Origin: Entomortierella parvispora
Lineage: Eukaryota; Mortierellomycota; Mortierellomycetes; Mortierellales; Mortierellaceae
Direction: 5' to 3'
DNA: 64,000 nt
NCBI GenBank assembly: GCA_963573315.1
Contig: OY752142.1
Coordinates: forward strand, 2,976,001-3,040,000
In this document: in pieces, positions 49,131 through 59,289 of the stretch
How positions within the stretch are numbered: the first letter of the stretch is position 1
Layout: the number at the start of each line of letters is the position of its first letter
Notes under the pieces: model-generated
Database searches by the model: none
What the model saw: only the letters and a program-made list of their open reading frames with translations
Told to the model about the DNA's origin: nothing
Made by a program: the position numbers and the translations under genes

Positions 49131-50889
49131 GTTTCTTCCAACAGACACGGAAAGGGAACGGCTGATGAACACGATCCTTATCCCGAAATGTACTGACACA
49201 GATTTGAAGCAACGCCTAGCGTGCACTTGAGAACGTTTCGCGACAGCCAGAGGGTAGGTAGTCAAAGATCAAGAGCTGAGAGAGGAGAAGTGATCTTTGG
49301 TGAGTGACAGCACGCGTCCGTCACTGGAAACACGTGATCAAATTCTGGTGGCGCCAATCCATCAACCTTTTTTTTCGCGTTTCGTTTTGATTGTCTCTTC
49401 CCTTCTCTCATTGCACCATAGTAACCATAGTCATTCCACCATAGTTTTCAGCAGGAGCGACTCTTCTCATCAACATAATCCTAACTACCCCAATCCACAT
49501 TCCGCACAAAAACACCGTCTCAAGAGTGGGCACGCTGTCCCCCCCCAAGCGAATTATTTCGGGTTCATCGAGCGTAGAAGTGGCGACAGCTGTGTTCTCT
49601 TAATAGTGGCGAGCAAGGATGTTTCGCGTCTCCTTTATCGAAAACAAAGCTAGCGAAAAGGTCTTTGGAACCACGGTTCGGAAAAAATGTGATGGATATC
49701 CCGAGTGTTAACGAGGAATTGTGGTTGGCAATTTTGAGTTCAAACGTGCCAGGCGCGTCGAAGCACGGAAGCTGGAAGTTGCATGTCAACATCTGGAAAA
49801 ACCATCAATATCAACAAAAGCATTTTGCTTGAGCTGGAGAAATATGGACTTGAATGTCCACTTTGATTTTATCTATTCATGGTAAGGAAACAGACAAACA
49901 GACAAATATAATGATTTGTTCCGCACCTGCTTAAAAGAGTCGTCGCCATCTTTACCAGCTTTCTTGCTTTTTTAGGTATGTCAGCGATCGTTTTCAGAGT
50001 ACGGAAGTTAGCATCACATATCAGTATCAGGCAAGGCTTTCTTGTACTATCGTTCTGCTTTCTACTTTTTTGAAAAACTTTTTCTTACTCTTGAGGAGCC
50101 CTATTCACCGATTGTTGGTATGTGTTTACTCATTCCACTTGCTGTCGTTTTTAGGACTAGACTGACATTACATGACTTGCACATTTCATGATCGCGCTTA
50201 CTAGGACTTTTATCATGAATACGCAGTACTATGGGCAGATTAAGCATTTCAAAGGTACCGCTATCAAAAAAAAAAAAAAAAAAGAAGTCAAGACGAGGAG
50301 GATATAGTGTCTCTAGTTCCTCAGTGAGCGAGTGAGTGAGACACTCGACCGGGAACAAGTTGTTTTCCATACTCCAAGCAAGTCTGCCAGGCGGCCATCA
50401 CTTGATAGACGGAACAGTACCAAGCATGACGCGGCAACCGCGACATGGCGGAAGAAGACGCGATGCGAAACACGTTTCATTTTGAACCTTTGTCAAGTAG
50501 TTCGATTCGAGTGACCGGGGCTCAGAATGGATAAGCCGACGATGCAGTGCACGCTGAAAAGATCACAGGATCTCTTTCAAAAAAAAAAAAAAAATCAATT
50601 CTGGATGAAGCACGCTTTGGAAGTTGGAACTGAAGAGATTGCGGATAGTGTTGGACTCAGGGCGACAATGTACGGAGAGGCACAATCCAAAGCTACCTTT
50701 GAAAAGTTGATATCACAGTCATGCAGCAACAATGGCCTGCACCACGAAGGTTTGTAAATCCTCTTGTCCCTCTGTCTGGTCTTTGCTAAGTGATTCCTTA
50801 CATGATGTTTTTTGTGTTGGGTCATTGATAGGACTGAGGCCATAAACTCCCTTAACTATGGTGCCAGCCAAACGCATCGTAGTATGCTT

Positions 50890-51067
50890 TCCGAGTTGGA
50901 GCAGCAGCTTATGGTCATTGTCAAGGAGTTGGACGACGTTATAATTTCTGCCTACCACAAGTCTGTTCTTGAGGAGAGGTTCGTTATCATCAAGAAGATC
51001 TGTAATGATCACTACAAGGTCCGCGTCAAGGATCCTGTCGACCATTGCAAGCAGCACTTTGAGGGTT
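50890..51067 (+). pseudogene. Relic fragment of the alanyl-tRNA synthetase gene
   Basis: Encodes SELEQQLMVIVKELDDVIIS and SVLEERFVIIKKICND, then DPVDHCKQHFEG, aligned with residues about 784-845 of AlaRS (SELEQQLKIIAKELDEIVIS and following). A 12-base deletion removes the ARKAK-type segment. It then jumps straight into AlaRS 3'-UTR-like sequence at 51061. No start, no synthetase domain and no downstream coding part, so it is a dead fragment. It sits immediately 3' of, and convergent with, the functional Yrb2-like gene. Confidence 0.85.
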
Positions 51068-51177
51068 GTGTAGGGTATCTTCACTTTTGTCCTCTTTGTC
51101 CTCTTTTTTTTTTTTTTTTTTTATTAATAAACATGTGTTTGTTGCCATTGACAAGCGTATTTTTTTTCTAGTCCTCT

Positions 51178-53356
51178 CTAATCCTTCAGCACAACTCCCT
51201 GTCCTCTGCCATGGAGCTGTCTTTCGGACGCACGGGCAATGCTGCGAACAACGTTCTCTGCTTCTGTGATATCCTTGACCTATTAACAAGAAAAGATGAC
51301 AACATTGACATGTCAAGAGATTTCCCTCGTCCTTGTTGTTTTTTCCTCTCCTCCAAGAGACATGGAAAGTAAAGCCGGATAGAACTATGTGGGTTACCTT
51401 TAGCAGGAAGGATATGGGCTTGCCTTCTTCTACGCCCACAAACCGCACGTACTTGTCGTCAGTAATGACAGCCTTCATATCCGGAAAGATCGAGACGTTT
51501 AAGATAAGTCTCAACACGCCATCTGCTCGCATGACTAGAAAAAATATTGTTTAAAACAATGAAGCCTCATGTTAGAAACACGGATGAAAAGTAAAGAAAG
51601 GAAGAAAATCCGAGAGCAATAACAGCACTTACCAAGACGAGCAATCTTGGTGTCCCTGCGACCAACATTGACCTTGAATGTTCCCTTGCCTCTTTCCTTC
51701 CATGAATGTGTCTTGTCTGTGTCTGCATACAGCTTGCCCTTGGTTGAGAAAATGTTCATCTCATCTTCTTCGCCAGTGTGTACTGAAGGGCGACAGGAAA
51801 AAAAGAATGACAAAATGAGTGGGGAATGGCAATTAGTCTGATATTCTTTCCTTGGCTCCAAAGCTCTCTTTCCTGCAGAGTCGAAATATAGAAATAGATT
51901 TTACCATCGACTTGCTCTGCGTTCGTAAATACTCCAATTCCGAAATCTTCGTTCTCCTCCTGATCCTGTTGATCGTCTTCATTGCCAGCTTGGTGTTGAG
52001 ACAACATCTCTCCAAAATCTCCTTGGCTCTGGTTTTGGCTCTCGTGATCACCCAAGAAGCTAGCCTCTTTGGCAAAGTTGGCTTTTGATCCAAAAGTACC
52101 GCCAAAAGTGCTAGAGGGCTGTGATGAAGTAAAAGACTAATATTTTAAAAAGAGGAGAAGAGCCGTTTAGTAACACTGTCTGTACTGATAGATGACAATT
52201 CGATGTTATTCGATGGGATGCATTCCTAAAGTTTTTGCTTACAGAAGAGTTCTCGCGGGCAGCCTGAGAGGGGTTGCCGACAGATCCTACAACAGACTTT
52301 GCGCCAAACACACTGCCGGCAGTCGACTCGGATCCTTGTCCAAATCCAGTCGAAAACGAGCTCGAGGATCCAAAAACATTCTTTGATGTTGGGGAATCCG
52401 AGCCAAAAACGCTCTTGGTCGTCGAGGAATCAGAGGCAAAAGCGCTCTTGGTCGTCGCAGATCCAGAGCCAAACACACTCTTTGATGTTGAAGAGTCGGC
52501 GCCAAAGACGCTCGTGGTCGAATCACCACCGAATGAGCTGCTGCCGAATCCACCAGAGAAGACGGACGAAGCTGGTTGCGAGTCAAAGATGCTAGTGCTT
52601 TTTTCAACTGCTGCAAAGGGGCTGGCGGCGCTTGCGAAAACGTTTTCTCCTGGCTTTACATTTGCAAAAGGGCTGACGGAAGAAGTGTTGCTGAAGCCGC
52701 CAGTCTTTTTGGGAGGTTCCGTTGGTTCTGCTACTGCTGTTGCTGCTGGTGTTGTGATGGAGGAGGATGCAGAAGACGAGGCCCTGGACTCGACATTAGC
52801 TGACTCCTGAGTGGTCTCGGGCGTGGCCTCTCCTGTGCTGTCTTCGCTGACTTCATCCATCTCCTTGTCCTTGCTCTGTCCTTCGATACTCTTTTGATCC
52901 TCCAAAGGCATGGTTTTGAGATTCCTCTGAATGTTTTTCACTTCTGCCTTTGAAACCGCATTCGCCTTGGAGTCTTCTGGCTTACTACTGGCAAGAGTGA
53001 AGAAGAAAAGAAGAGATTGCATCGTTAGAAATACAAACGGCAAGGGACCAGTGTCCATTGGCAAACAGACGACTTGACATGCATTTTCTTGGGTGGAAGG
53101 GTTTCGAGTTCAGAGGACTAGAGACAAGGAAGACAAAGAAGCAATGGAGGAATTAGTTTTGTGAAGGGAGAGAAGAGATTGCTTAAAAAGTAGCTGCCCT
53201 GGATGAAAAAGTGAAGTGTGGAGTAGTGAGTGGATCTTGTGATTGGATCAGGATCGAAAGTAATGCACTCACCGTGGTGGACTCGCCCTGGAGCTTTTCG
53301 AGAGCATCCTGTTCGTCTCTTTTTCTTTTAGCGTGTTCGTCTGGAGGGGGTGGCAT
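51178..53356 (-). CDS. Ran-binding nuclear transport protein, RanBP3/Yrb2-like with FG repeats
   Basis: Nuclear protein linking RanGTP and exportin. Exons in gene order: 53356-53273 (MPPPPDEHAKRKRDEQDALE), 53117 to about 53067, about 52990 to 52244, then 52137-51904, 51781-51635 and 51533-51393 approximately, and 51279-51178. Joins checked are in phase. The middle is a Ser/Thr-rich region with about ten VFG/FG-type repeats (KSVFGSGS, KSVFGSDS, NVFGSSSS). The C-terminal RanBD1 domain is seen as VHTGEEDEMNIFSTKGKLYA, WKERGKGTFKVNV, IARLVMRADGVLRLILN and ISFLLKVKDITEAENVVR. Domain order matches yeast Yrb2, fission-yeast Hba1 and human RanBP3. Nup50/Nup2 is a less likely alternative. The final 34-codon exon is the one copied near AlaRS. 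Confidence 0.87.
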
Positions 53357-54358
53357 GGAACAAGAAGAAGAACAGGAACAGATAGATATACGATGAATGA
53401 CGGCATTGGGACGAAAGAGGCAAGGTGGCACATGGAGAGGTGAATATGGCGGTTACCCTGGGATGGAGAGTCGGTTCGGCTTATTGGACTGGACATTGGG
53501 ATGGGCGGAGGGGGAGGGGGAGATGAGAAGGAAGGGAAGAGAGGGGAAGAGAAGGGAGGAGAAAGAGAAGGGAAAGGGAGGAGAGAAGAGAGGATGGATC
53601 GTCAGAGGGGAAGAGGGATCCTGGAGCAACAATGGTGGAAAGAGGTGACACGCGCTCGCGACTGGGAAGGAGAGACAGAGCCAGAGAGAGAGAGAGGCAG
53701 ACACCGCGGGACATCCATCTCTGTGTGTCTGTCTGTCTGGGAGAGAGAGAGAGAGGGAAATCTTTCCTGGATCGCACGGGCTGCATCACAGTGCGAAAAG
53801 TGTGTGTGAGTGAGTGAGAGAGAGATGTGTGACTGGCACACACACCCTCTTCTTCTTCTCACACTTGGGCAAAGGGGGAGGGAAAAAAGAAAAAAGAAGC
53901 AAGGAAACAAAAGAAAAAGAAAAAGGGCCTCCTCCATCGTCAACCCCACTCGTGCTCCCAAGGATTCTGTACCCATCCGTCCTGTCCAAGCCCAGCCCTT
54001 CTTGCCCTTGTTCCATCCGACGCCAGTAAGGTCCACAATTGCTCCTCAAAGGTCCCCTCTGCGTGGAACCTGACCTAAAATGGCGTTCTTCCCCTTTGAT
54101 CCGCGCGATCTCTCCCCAATGAGCACCGTCCACCACTCTGCACTTTCCCAGGACGCCCTTCCCTCACATCAAAACGAGGGCTTCTTTCGTTTTTCCTTTC
54201 ATCCTCCGCCCTCTCCCCTCCTCTTGTTCTTGCTGTATTCCCACCACCTTTTCCCCCTCCTCTGCTGCTGCTTAAAGCCCTCTCCTCACTCTGTCCGCCC
54301 CCAACCAGCGCAGGAAGAACCCCCAAATATCCGTATTGAATACAAATAGGTTCCGCAA
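53357..54358. promoter_or_regulatory. Divergent intergenic region, Yrb2-like / DPP5
   Basis: About 1 kb, with a purine-rich GA tract (53505-53620), GAGAGA runs (53680-53825) and a CT-rich leader before the peptidase start. Long open frames here on both strands are low-complexity and not called. Confidence 0.5.
53505..53825. repeat. GA-rich purine tract
   Basis: Alternating GGGAAGAGA and GAGAGAGA runs on the plus strand in the divergent Yrb2/DPP5 promoter. Comparable GA runs occur at 25038-25145, 22389-22413 and 63040-63110. Confidence 0.8.
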
Positions 54359-56689
54359 ATGAGATTCGATTCTTCTCTCATCCGTTCCTCCACCGCCATC
54401 CTCATCACCATGGTCGCCACCGCCTCCGCCGTCAAGCCTCTCACCCCCGAGGTCATGCTCACCCTCGCTCGTCCTTCCGGCGCTGCCCTCTCCCCCAACA
54501 AGCACCTCGCCGTCTTCTCCGCATCGCGCTACTCCATCGAGAACAACAAGTCGATCCGCAACTTGCATCTCGTCAACTTGGCCGACAACAACACCCTTTC
54601 TGACTTGACTCCCCAGGAACCCGAGACCAACCACGATAATGCCTTCTTCCTCGACGATGAGAACGTCGCTTTTGTCTCCAAGGAGCAGGTCTATGTCAAA
54701 AAGGTCGGTTCAAACGAGAAGCCCTATGCATTGACCTCGTACCCCACCGGTATTTCCAACGTCAAGTTCAACCAGGCTGCCGGCTTGATCGCTTTCTCTG
54801 CTGCCGTCTATGCCGATGGCACCTTGGCTGGCGCCAAGGACAAGGATGAGGACCTCAAGGTCAACAAGAAGGATACTGCTTTGGCCTTTGATCAACTCAT
54901 GGTCCGCCACTGGGATGAATTTGTCCAGGAGAAGAAGAACAACGTCTTTGTGGCCAAGATCAAGAAGGACGGTGCCAAGTTTGTGTTGGATGGCGAGGCC
55001 ATCAACTTGCTCCAGAATACCGGCCTTGAGTGCCCCGTGATTCCATTTGGCGACTCTGGCGACTTTGACCTCTCTCCCGACGGTCAGGAGCTCGTCTTTG
55101 TTTCCAAGATCACCACCCCTGACAATGCTTGGCAGACGACCACCCACATCTACACCGTTCCTACCACCGGCGGTGCTGCCCCCAAGAACATCAATGCCGA
55201 GGCTGTTGGCGCTGCCAGCCACCCCGTTTACTCCTCCACCGGAAAGACCATTGCTTATTTCCAGATGCTCAAGCCCCAGTACGAAGCTGACCGCAACCGC
55301 ATTATTCTCCACTCCAACGGCGAGTCTCGCACCCTTGTCGAGAACTGGGACCGCAGCCCTAGCAGTGTGACCTTTGACAGCAAGGACGAGAACATCTTTG
55401 TTACTGCTGAGGACCAGGGTCATGTCAAGATCTTCCACATCAACGTCCAGTCCGAGGTCATTACCCCCATCGTCGAGAAGCACGCCTCCAGCGGAATCAA
55501 CTTGATCGACGACAGCAACATTGTTTTCTCAACTGCTTCCCTCACCGCCCCCGCTGATTTGTACAAGGTCAATGTCGACTCCAAGGCCATTGAGCGCTTG
55601 ACTTCCATTCACGCCAAGGACCTCGCTGATATTCACCGTTCCGCCCCCGAGGATGTTTGGTTCAAGGGTGATCATGACAAGGACATTCACGGTTTCTTGC
55701 TCAAGCCTATTGGTTTCCAGGAGGGCAAGAAGTACCCTCTTGCTTTCATTGTTCACGGAGGTCCCCAGAGCGCTTTCAACGATAACTGGAGCACCCGCTG
55801 GAACCCCAATGTCTTTGCCAGTGCTGGATTCGTTGTTGTCTTCTTGAACCCCACCGGATCGACCGGTTACGGCCAGGAATTGACCGATGCCATCAACAAC
55901 AACTGGGGAGGCTCGCCTTACATTGATTTGATGAAGGGCTTGGACCACGTTTTGGAAACGTACACCTACATTGACAACACACGCGTCGCTGCCCTTGGCG
56001 CCTCGTACGGTGGATACATGATGAACTGGATCAACGGACACACAGATCGCTTCAACTGCTTGGTCAACCACGATGGTATCTTTGACACCAAGAACGGTTA
56101 CTATGCCACTGAGGAGCTTTACTTCCCTGAGCACGAGGTATGTTTTTTGTGGTTTCTGTCTATATTTCAATAAGTTTATTTCTTGAATATTGTTTGCTAA
56201 ATTCCGCTTTTGATACGACCTTCTCTTTAGTACAACGGCGTCCCATGGGATCCCAAGGCTCGTGAGAACTACGAGCGCTGGAACCCTGCCAACCATGTCC
56301 AGAACTGGAAGACCCCCACCTTGATCATCCACAGCGACAAGGATTACCGTCTCCCCGTCACTGAGGGTCTTTCCACCTTCACTGTTCTCCAGCGCAAGGG
56401 CATTCCTTCCCGCTTTGTCTACTTCCCTGATGAGAACCACTGGTACGTTGCTTGTTTGCAAATGTGATTTCGTCCTTGTGAAATTGTCGTGAAATTCTCT
56501 GAAATTCGTTGATATTAATAATATGCATCCATTTTTTGTATTTGAAATCACAGGGTCCTCAAGGCTGCCAACTCTTTGCGCTGGCACTCGGAGGTCATCT
56601 CCTGGATCCAAAAGTGGACCGCTCAGTCCAAGGAGACTGCCACCTCGGAGATCCTTGTCGACGAGACCTCGCAGATCAAACTCAACTAG
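54359..56689 (+). CDS. Secreted dipeptidyl-peptidase 5 (S9 prolyl-oligopeptidase family)
   Basis: Secreted serine peptidase that removes N-terminal dipeptides, 708 residues. Exons 54359-56137, 56231-56442 and 56554-56689, all in phase. A signal peptide covers about residues 1-24 (IRSSTAILITMVATASA). A beta-propeller fills residues 30-440 (FDLSPDGQELVFVSK, GKTIAYFQM). The alpha/beta-hydrolase domain follows: FIVHGGPQSAF, LNPTGSTGYG, nucleophile Ser549 in GASYGGYM, Asp631 in SDKDYRLP and His663 in DENHW, whose following Trp codon is split by the last intron. The length and layout match fungal DPP5 (DppV) proteins. High C-ending codon bias suggests strong expression. It has no C-terminal membrane segment or GPI signal. 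Confidence 0.94.
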
Positions 56690-57194
56690 ATCTTAATAAT
56701 TGTTCATATTCCCCCAGTACCACCCCCACTCTACCTTTTCCGTCTAGTCGACCACCTACTCAAGTAGTATTAGTACATAAACACAATACCTTCTTCCACA
56801 ATTGATATCCTGGCAGCACAATGGTATAGTCATCTTTTTCTTGTGCGATCTGTGATGGTGGCTTGTCTGTTTGTTGCGAGGCTCCTCTGTAGCCATGGAT
56901 GCCTGTATATCCAGGGACGTGTATCCCATTCACGCCCGCCGGAACAGTGTTGGCCCCTTGAACCACCATTCCATCTACTTCATTCATGGCTTCACTTCAG
57001 AACCCGGGCAGATGATGAATTCACAATGGAGACCTCGTAGCTTCGCCCATCCTGGAGGGACGCCACCAATTTTCAATTGTTCACGTGACTCAGATTCAAC
57101 GTCAATTTCGACCCGATCGAGTCAGAGATCAAATTGCGCCCTTCTCCGTTTCCACCATTGAATCCACCAAGACCCTCGCCCGACGGTAAATGCA
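56690..57194. promoter_or_regulatory. Intergenic region with AsnRS promoter
   Basis: About 500 bases. The right end carries a CCAAT (57065-57069) and a composite E-box/Gcn4-type element (listed separately). No gene was seen. Confidence 0.5.
57082..57092 (+). promoter_or_regulatory. Composite CACGTG / TGACTCA element
   Basis: CACGTGACTCA, fusing an E-box (Cbf1/bHLH type) with a perfect Gcn4/AP-1 heptamer, 103 bases before the AsnRS ATG. Gcn4-type control of tRNA synthetase genes is established in yeast; its use here is inferred. Confidence 0.5.
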
Positions 57195-59196
57195 ATGCTC
57201 TCGACCGTACGACAGCCCATTAGCCGGAACAGCATAAGGGCTATCCCTGTGCTGCAACAATGCAAAGCCCATTCTGGATTTAACCCCGAGAAAAGCCTCC
57301 GAAACATGCTGTCCCTGTCCACCTCGAGCAGACATTTTTATTCTGGAAGGACCACGGTGACTCAAGGAGGAGTCTTTGCTAGATCGGACCAAATCTCCCA
57401 GACGAACCACCGATATATTGGTACGGTCGCCGGCCAGAGCCAGGGTGTTGCCAGGGTGATCCCTCCTGCTTTGCCCAACAAGACAATCAAGACGATTTTG
57501 AACTCTACAGAGCCGGACACGGTGGTGAAGGTTCAGGGATGGATCCGATCGACGCGACAGCAAAAGAATGTAACCTTTATGGAAGTCAATGATGGATCTA
57601 GTCTCAAAGGAGTTCAAGCCATTCTGGGTGGAGGTCAAGGAAAGGGGTAAGTTTCGAGGAAGGGATATTTTTGAGCGAGCATTTCTGTCATTTTCCAACT
57701 TGCTGATCTGCTGCCCTGTTTTCTTTCATCCTCGAATTTTGTAGATTGGTAGCAGGAACAAGTGTAGAGTTGGAGGGAATGCTAGTAAAGAGTCCCGGAA
57801 AGGAGCAGGCGTTGGAGCTTCAAGTTTCCAACATGAAGGTTATTGGATCCTGCGATGGCGAGGTAAGATATCACACTGAAAAGACACAAAGGCCCCGATG
57901 CTTTGAGGACAATCCTTTTTTTTTCTAATCCTCCCTGACTCTCCAATAGACATACCCTCTTCAAAAGAAGCGCCACTCTTTCGAGTTCTTGAGAGAGATT
58001 TCTCATTTGAGATCGCGTGCCAAGACTGCCAGCGCGGTATTAAGACTTAGGAGCGCCTCTGCTTGGGGGTTCCAAAAGTTTTTCGAGGTACCAACTTCAC
58101 TGACTCAACAATACGGCTCGAGGGGTTTGAAACAAAAAAAAAAAGGTCTGAAAGTGACGCTAATTCATTGACCCTTTTCCGTATTTACCTTTAGTCGCAA
58201 GAATTTGTACAGGTTCATACGCCATTGTTAACAACACACGACTGTGAAGGTGGAGGAGAAGTCTTCAAGATTGCTCCTCGGATATCTGCCAGAGCTCAAC
58301 AGCAACAACACCAGCAACAGTCAGCCGTCACCAAAGCAGCGCCCGCCCCATCAGAGTTTTTTGGATCCCCAGTTTATTTGACAGTCTCTGGTCAACTCCA
58401 TCTCGAGATTGTCGCCAGTGCGTTGTCACGCGTCTATACCATGGGACCTGTTTTCCGTGCAGAGCCTTCCATGACGACGCGTCACTTGTCTGAATTCTGG
58501 ATGCTGGAGGCCGAGGTTGCATTTTTGGACAAATTGGACCACTTGCTGGACTTTTCAGAGGCGTGCTTAAAGGAGACGACACGATACCTCTTGGAGAACT
58601 GCGGGGAAGACATTGAGTTCTTGAACACTTGGATCGACAAGTCCTTGAAGGCCAGGTTGACCCAGCTTGTGGAGGAGCCCTTCAAGAGGATGACCTATAC
58701 AGAGGCTATTGAGGTCTTGCAAAAGTCGGGCGAAAAGTTTGAGTTCAAGCCAGAATGGGGTCAAGGATTGCAGAGTGAGCACGAAAAGTGGCTTGCGGGA
58801 ACGTATTTCAAAGGACCAGTGTTTGTGACAGACTACCCTGCGTCGCTCAAGCCCTTTTACATGCGCAAGAACGACGCGTCTACAACGGCTTCATTGACAA
58901 AGGAGCAAGGCGATAGGACGACGGTTGGATGTGTCGACTTGTTGGTTCCTGGCATCGGAGAATTGATGGGTGGATCGATGAGGGAGGAAAGACACGAGGT
59001 TTTGAAGAAGCAATTGCTGGAATTTGGATTGGATCAAGAAGAATACCAGTGGTACTTGGACCTGAGAAAGTATGGCACCGCTCCCCATGGTGGATGGGGC
59101 ATTGGCTTTGAGAGATACCTCTTGATGGTCACGGGCATGGAAAACGTCCGGGACGTGATTCCTTTCCCAAGATATAACAACCATTGCAAGTTTTAG
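57195..59196 (+). CDS. Asparaginyl-tRNA synthetase, mitochondrial type
   Basis: Class IIb synthetase charging tRNA-Asn, 569 residues. Exons 57195-57646, 57745-57862, 57950-58087 and 58195-59196, all in phase. The first about 95 residues are Arg/Ser-rich and almost free of acids, as in a mitochondrial targeting sequence. An OB-fold anticodon domain follows ([34 protein letters not shown]). The catalytic domain shows [26 protein letters not shown], motif 2 [19 protein letters not shown] and motif 3 GIGFERYL near the end ([11 protein letters not shown]). The absence of the charged cytosolic N-terminal extension and the presence of the leader favour the organelle enzyme (yeast Slm5, NARS2). A Gln-rich insertion ([12 protein letters not shown]) interrupts the catalytic domain at about residue 277. 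Confidence 0.93.
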
Positions 59197-59289
59197 AGAA
59201 AAATAAAAAAAAAAACCTCTTTTTGCGAAGTAGGCCATTTCAGAAACGACCGTGGTTTGTCTGAGAGAGATGTAGAATTTATTCAATTT

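Larger units (their letters stand above)
48836..51177. other. Decayed duplication zone downstream of AlaRS
   Basis: No intact gene. It contains an antisense relic of the last Yrb2 exon (about 48925-49130) and a relic of the AlaRS coding region (about 50890-51067). Between them (49250-50880) I see nothing recognisable except three 'accatag' words near 49425-49445, a CACGTGAT at 49331 and a 19-base A run (50265-50283). That middle part may be eroded duplicated sequence of the Yrb2 gene. Confidence 0.6.

Noticed and set aside
53400-54330. Several overlapping open frames in the Yrb2/DPP5 interval
   Set aside because: All consist of GA- or CT-repeat translations (Arg/Glu/Gly or Ser/Leu/Pro) with no family signal.
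56805-56890. tRNA-like 5' end (ggcagcacaatggtatagtc)
   Set aside because: No TΨC/B-box (ggttcgaa-type) or acceptor pairing downstream.
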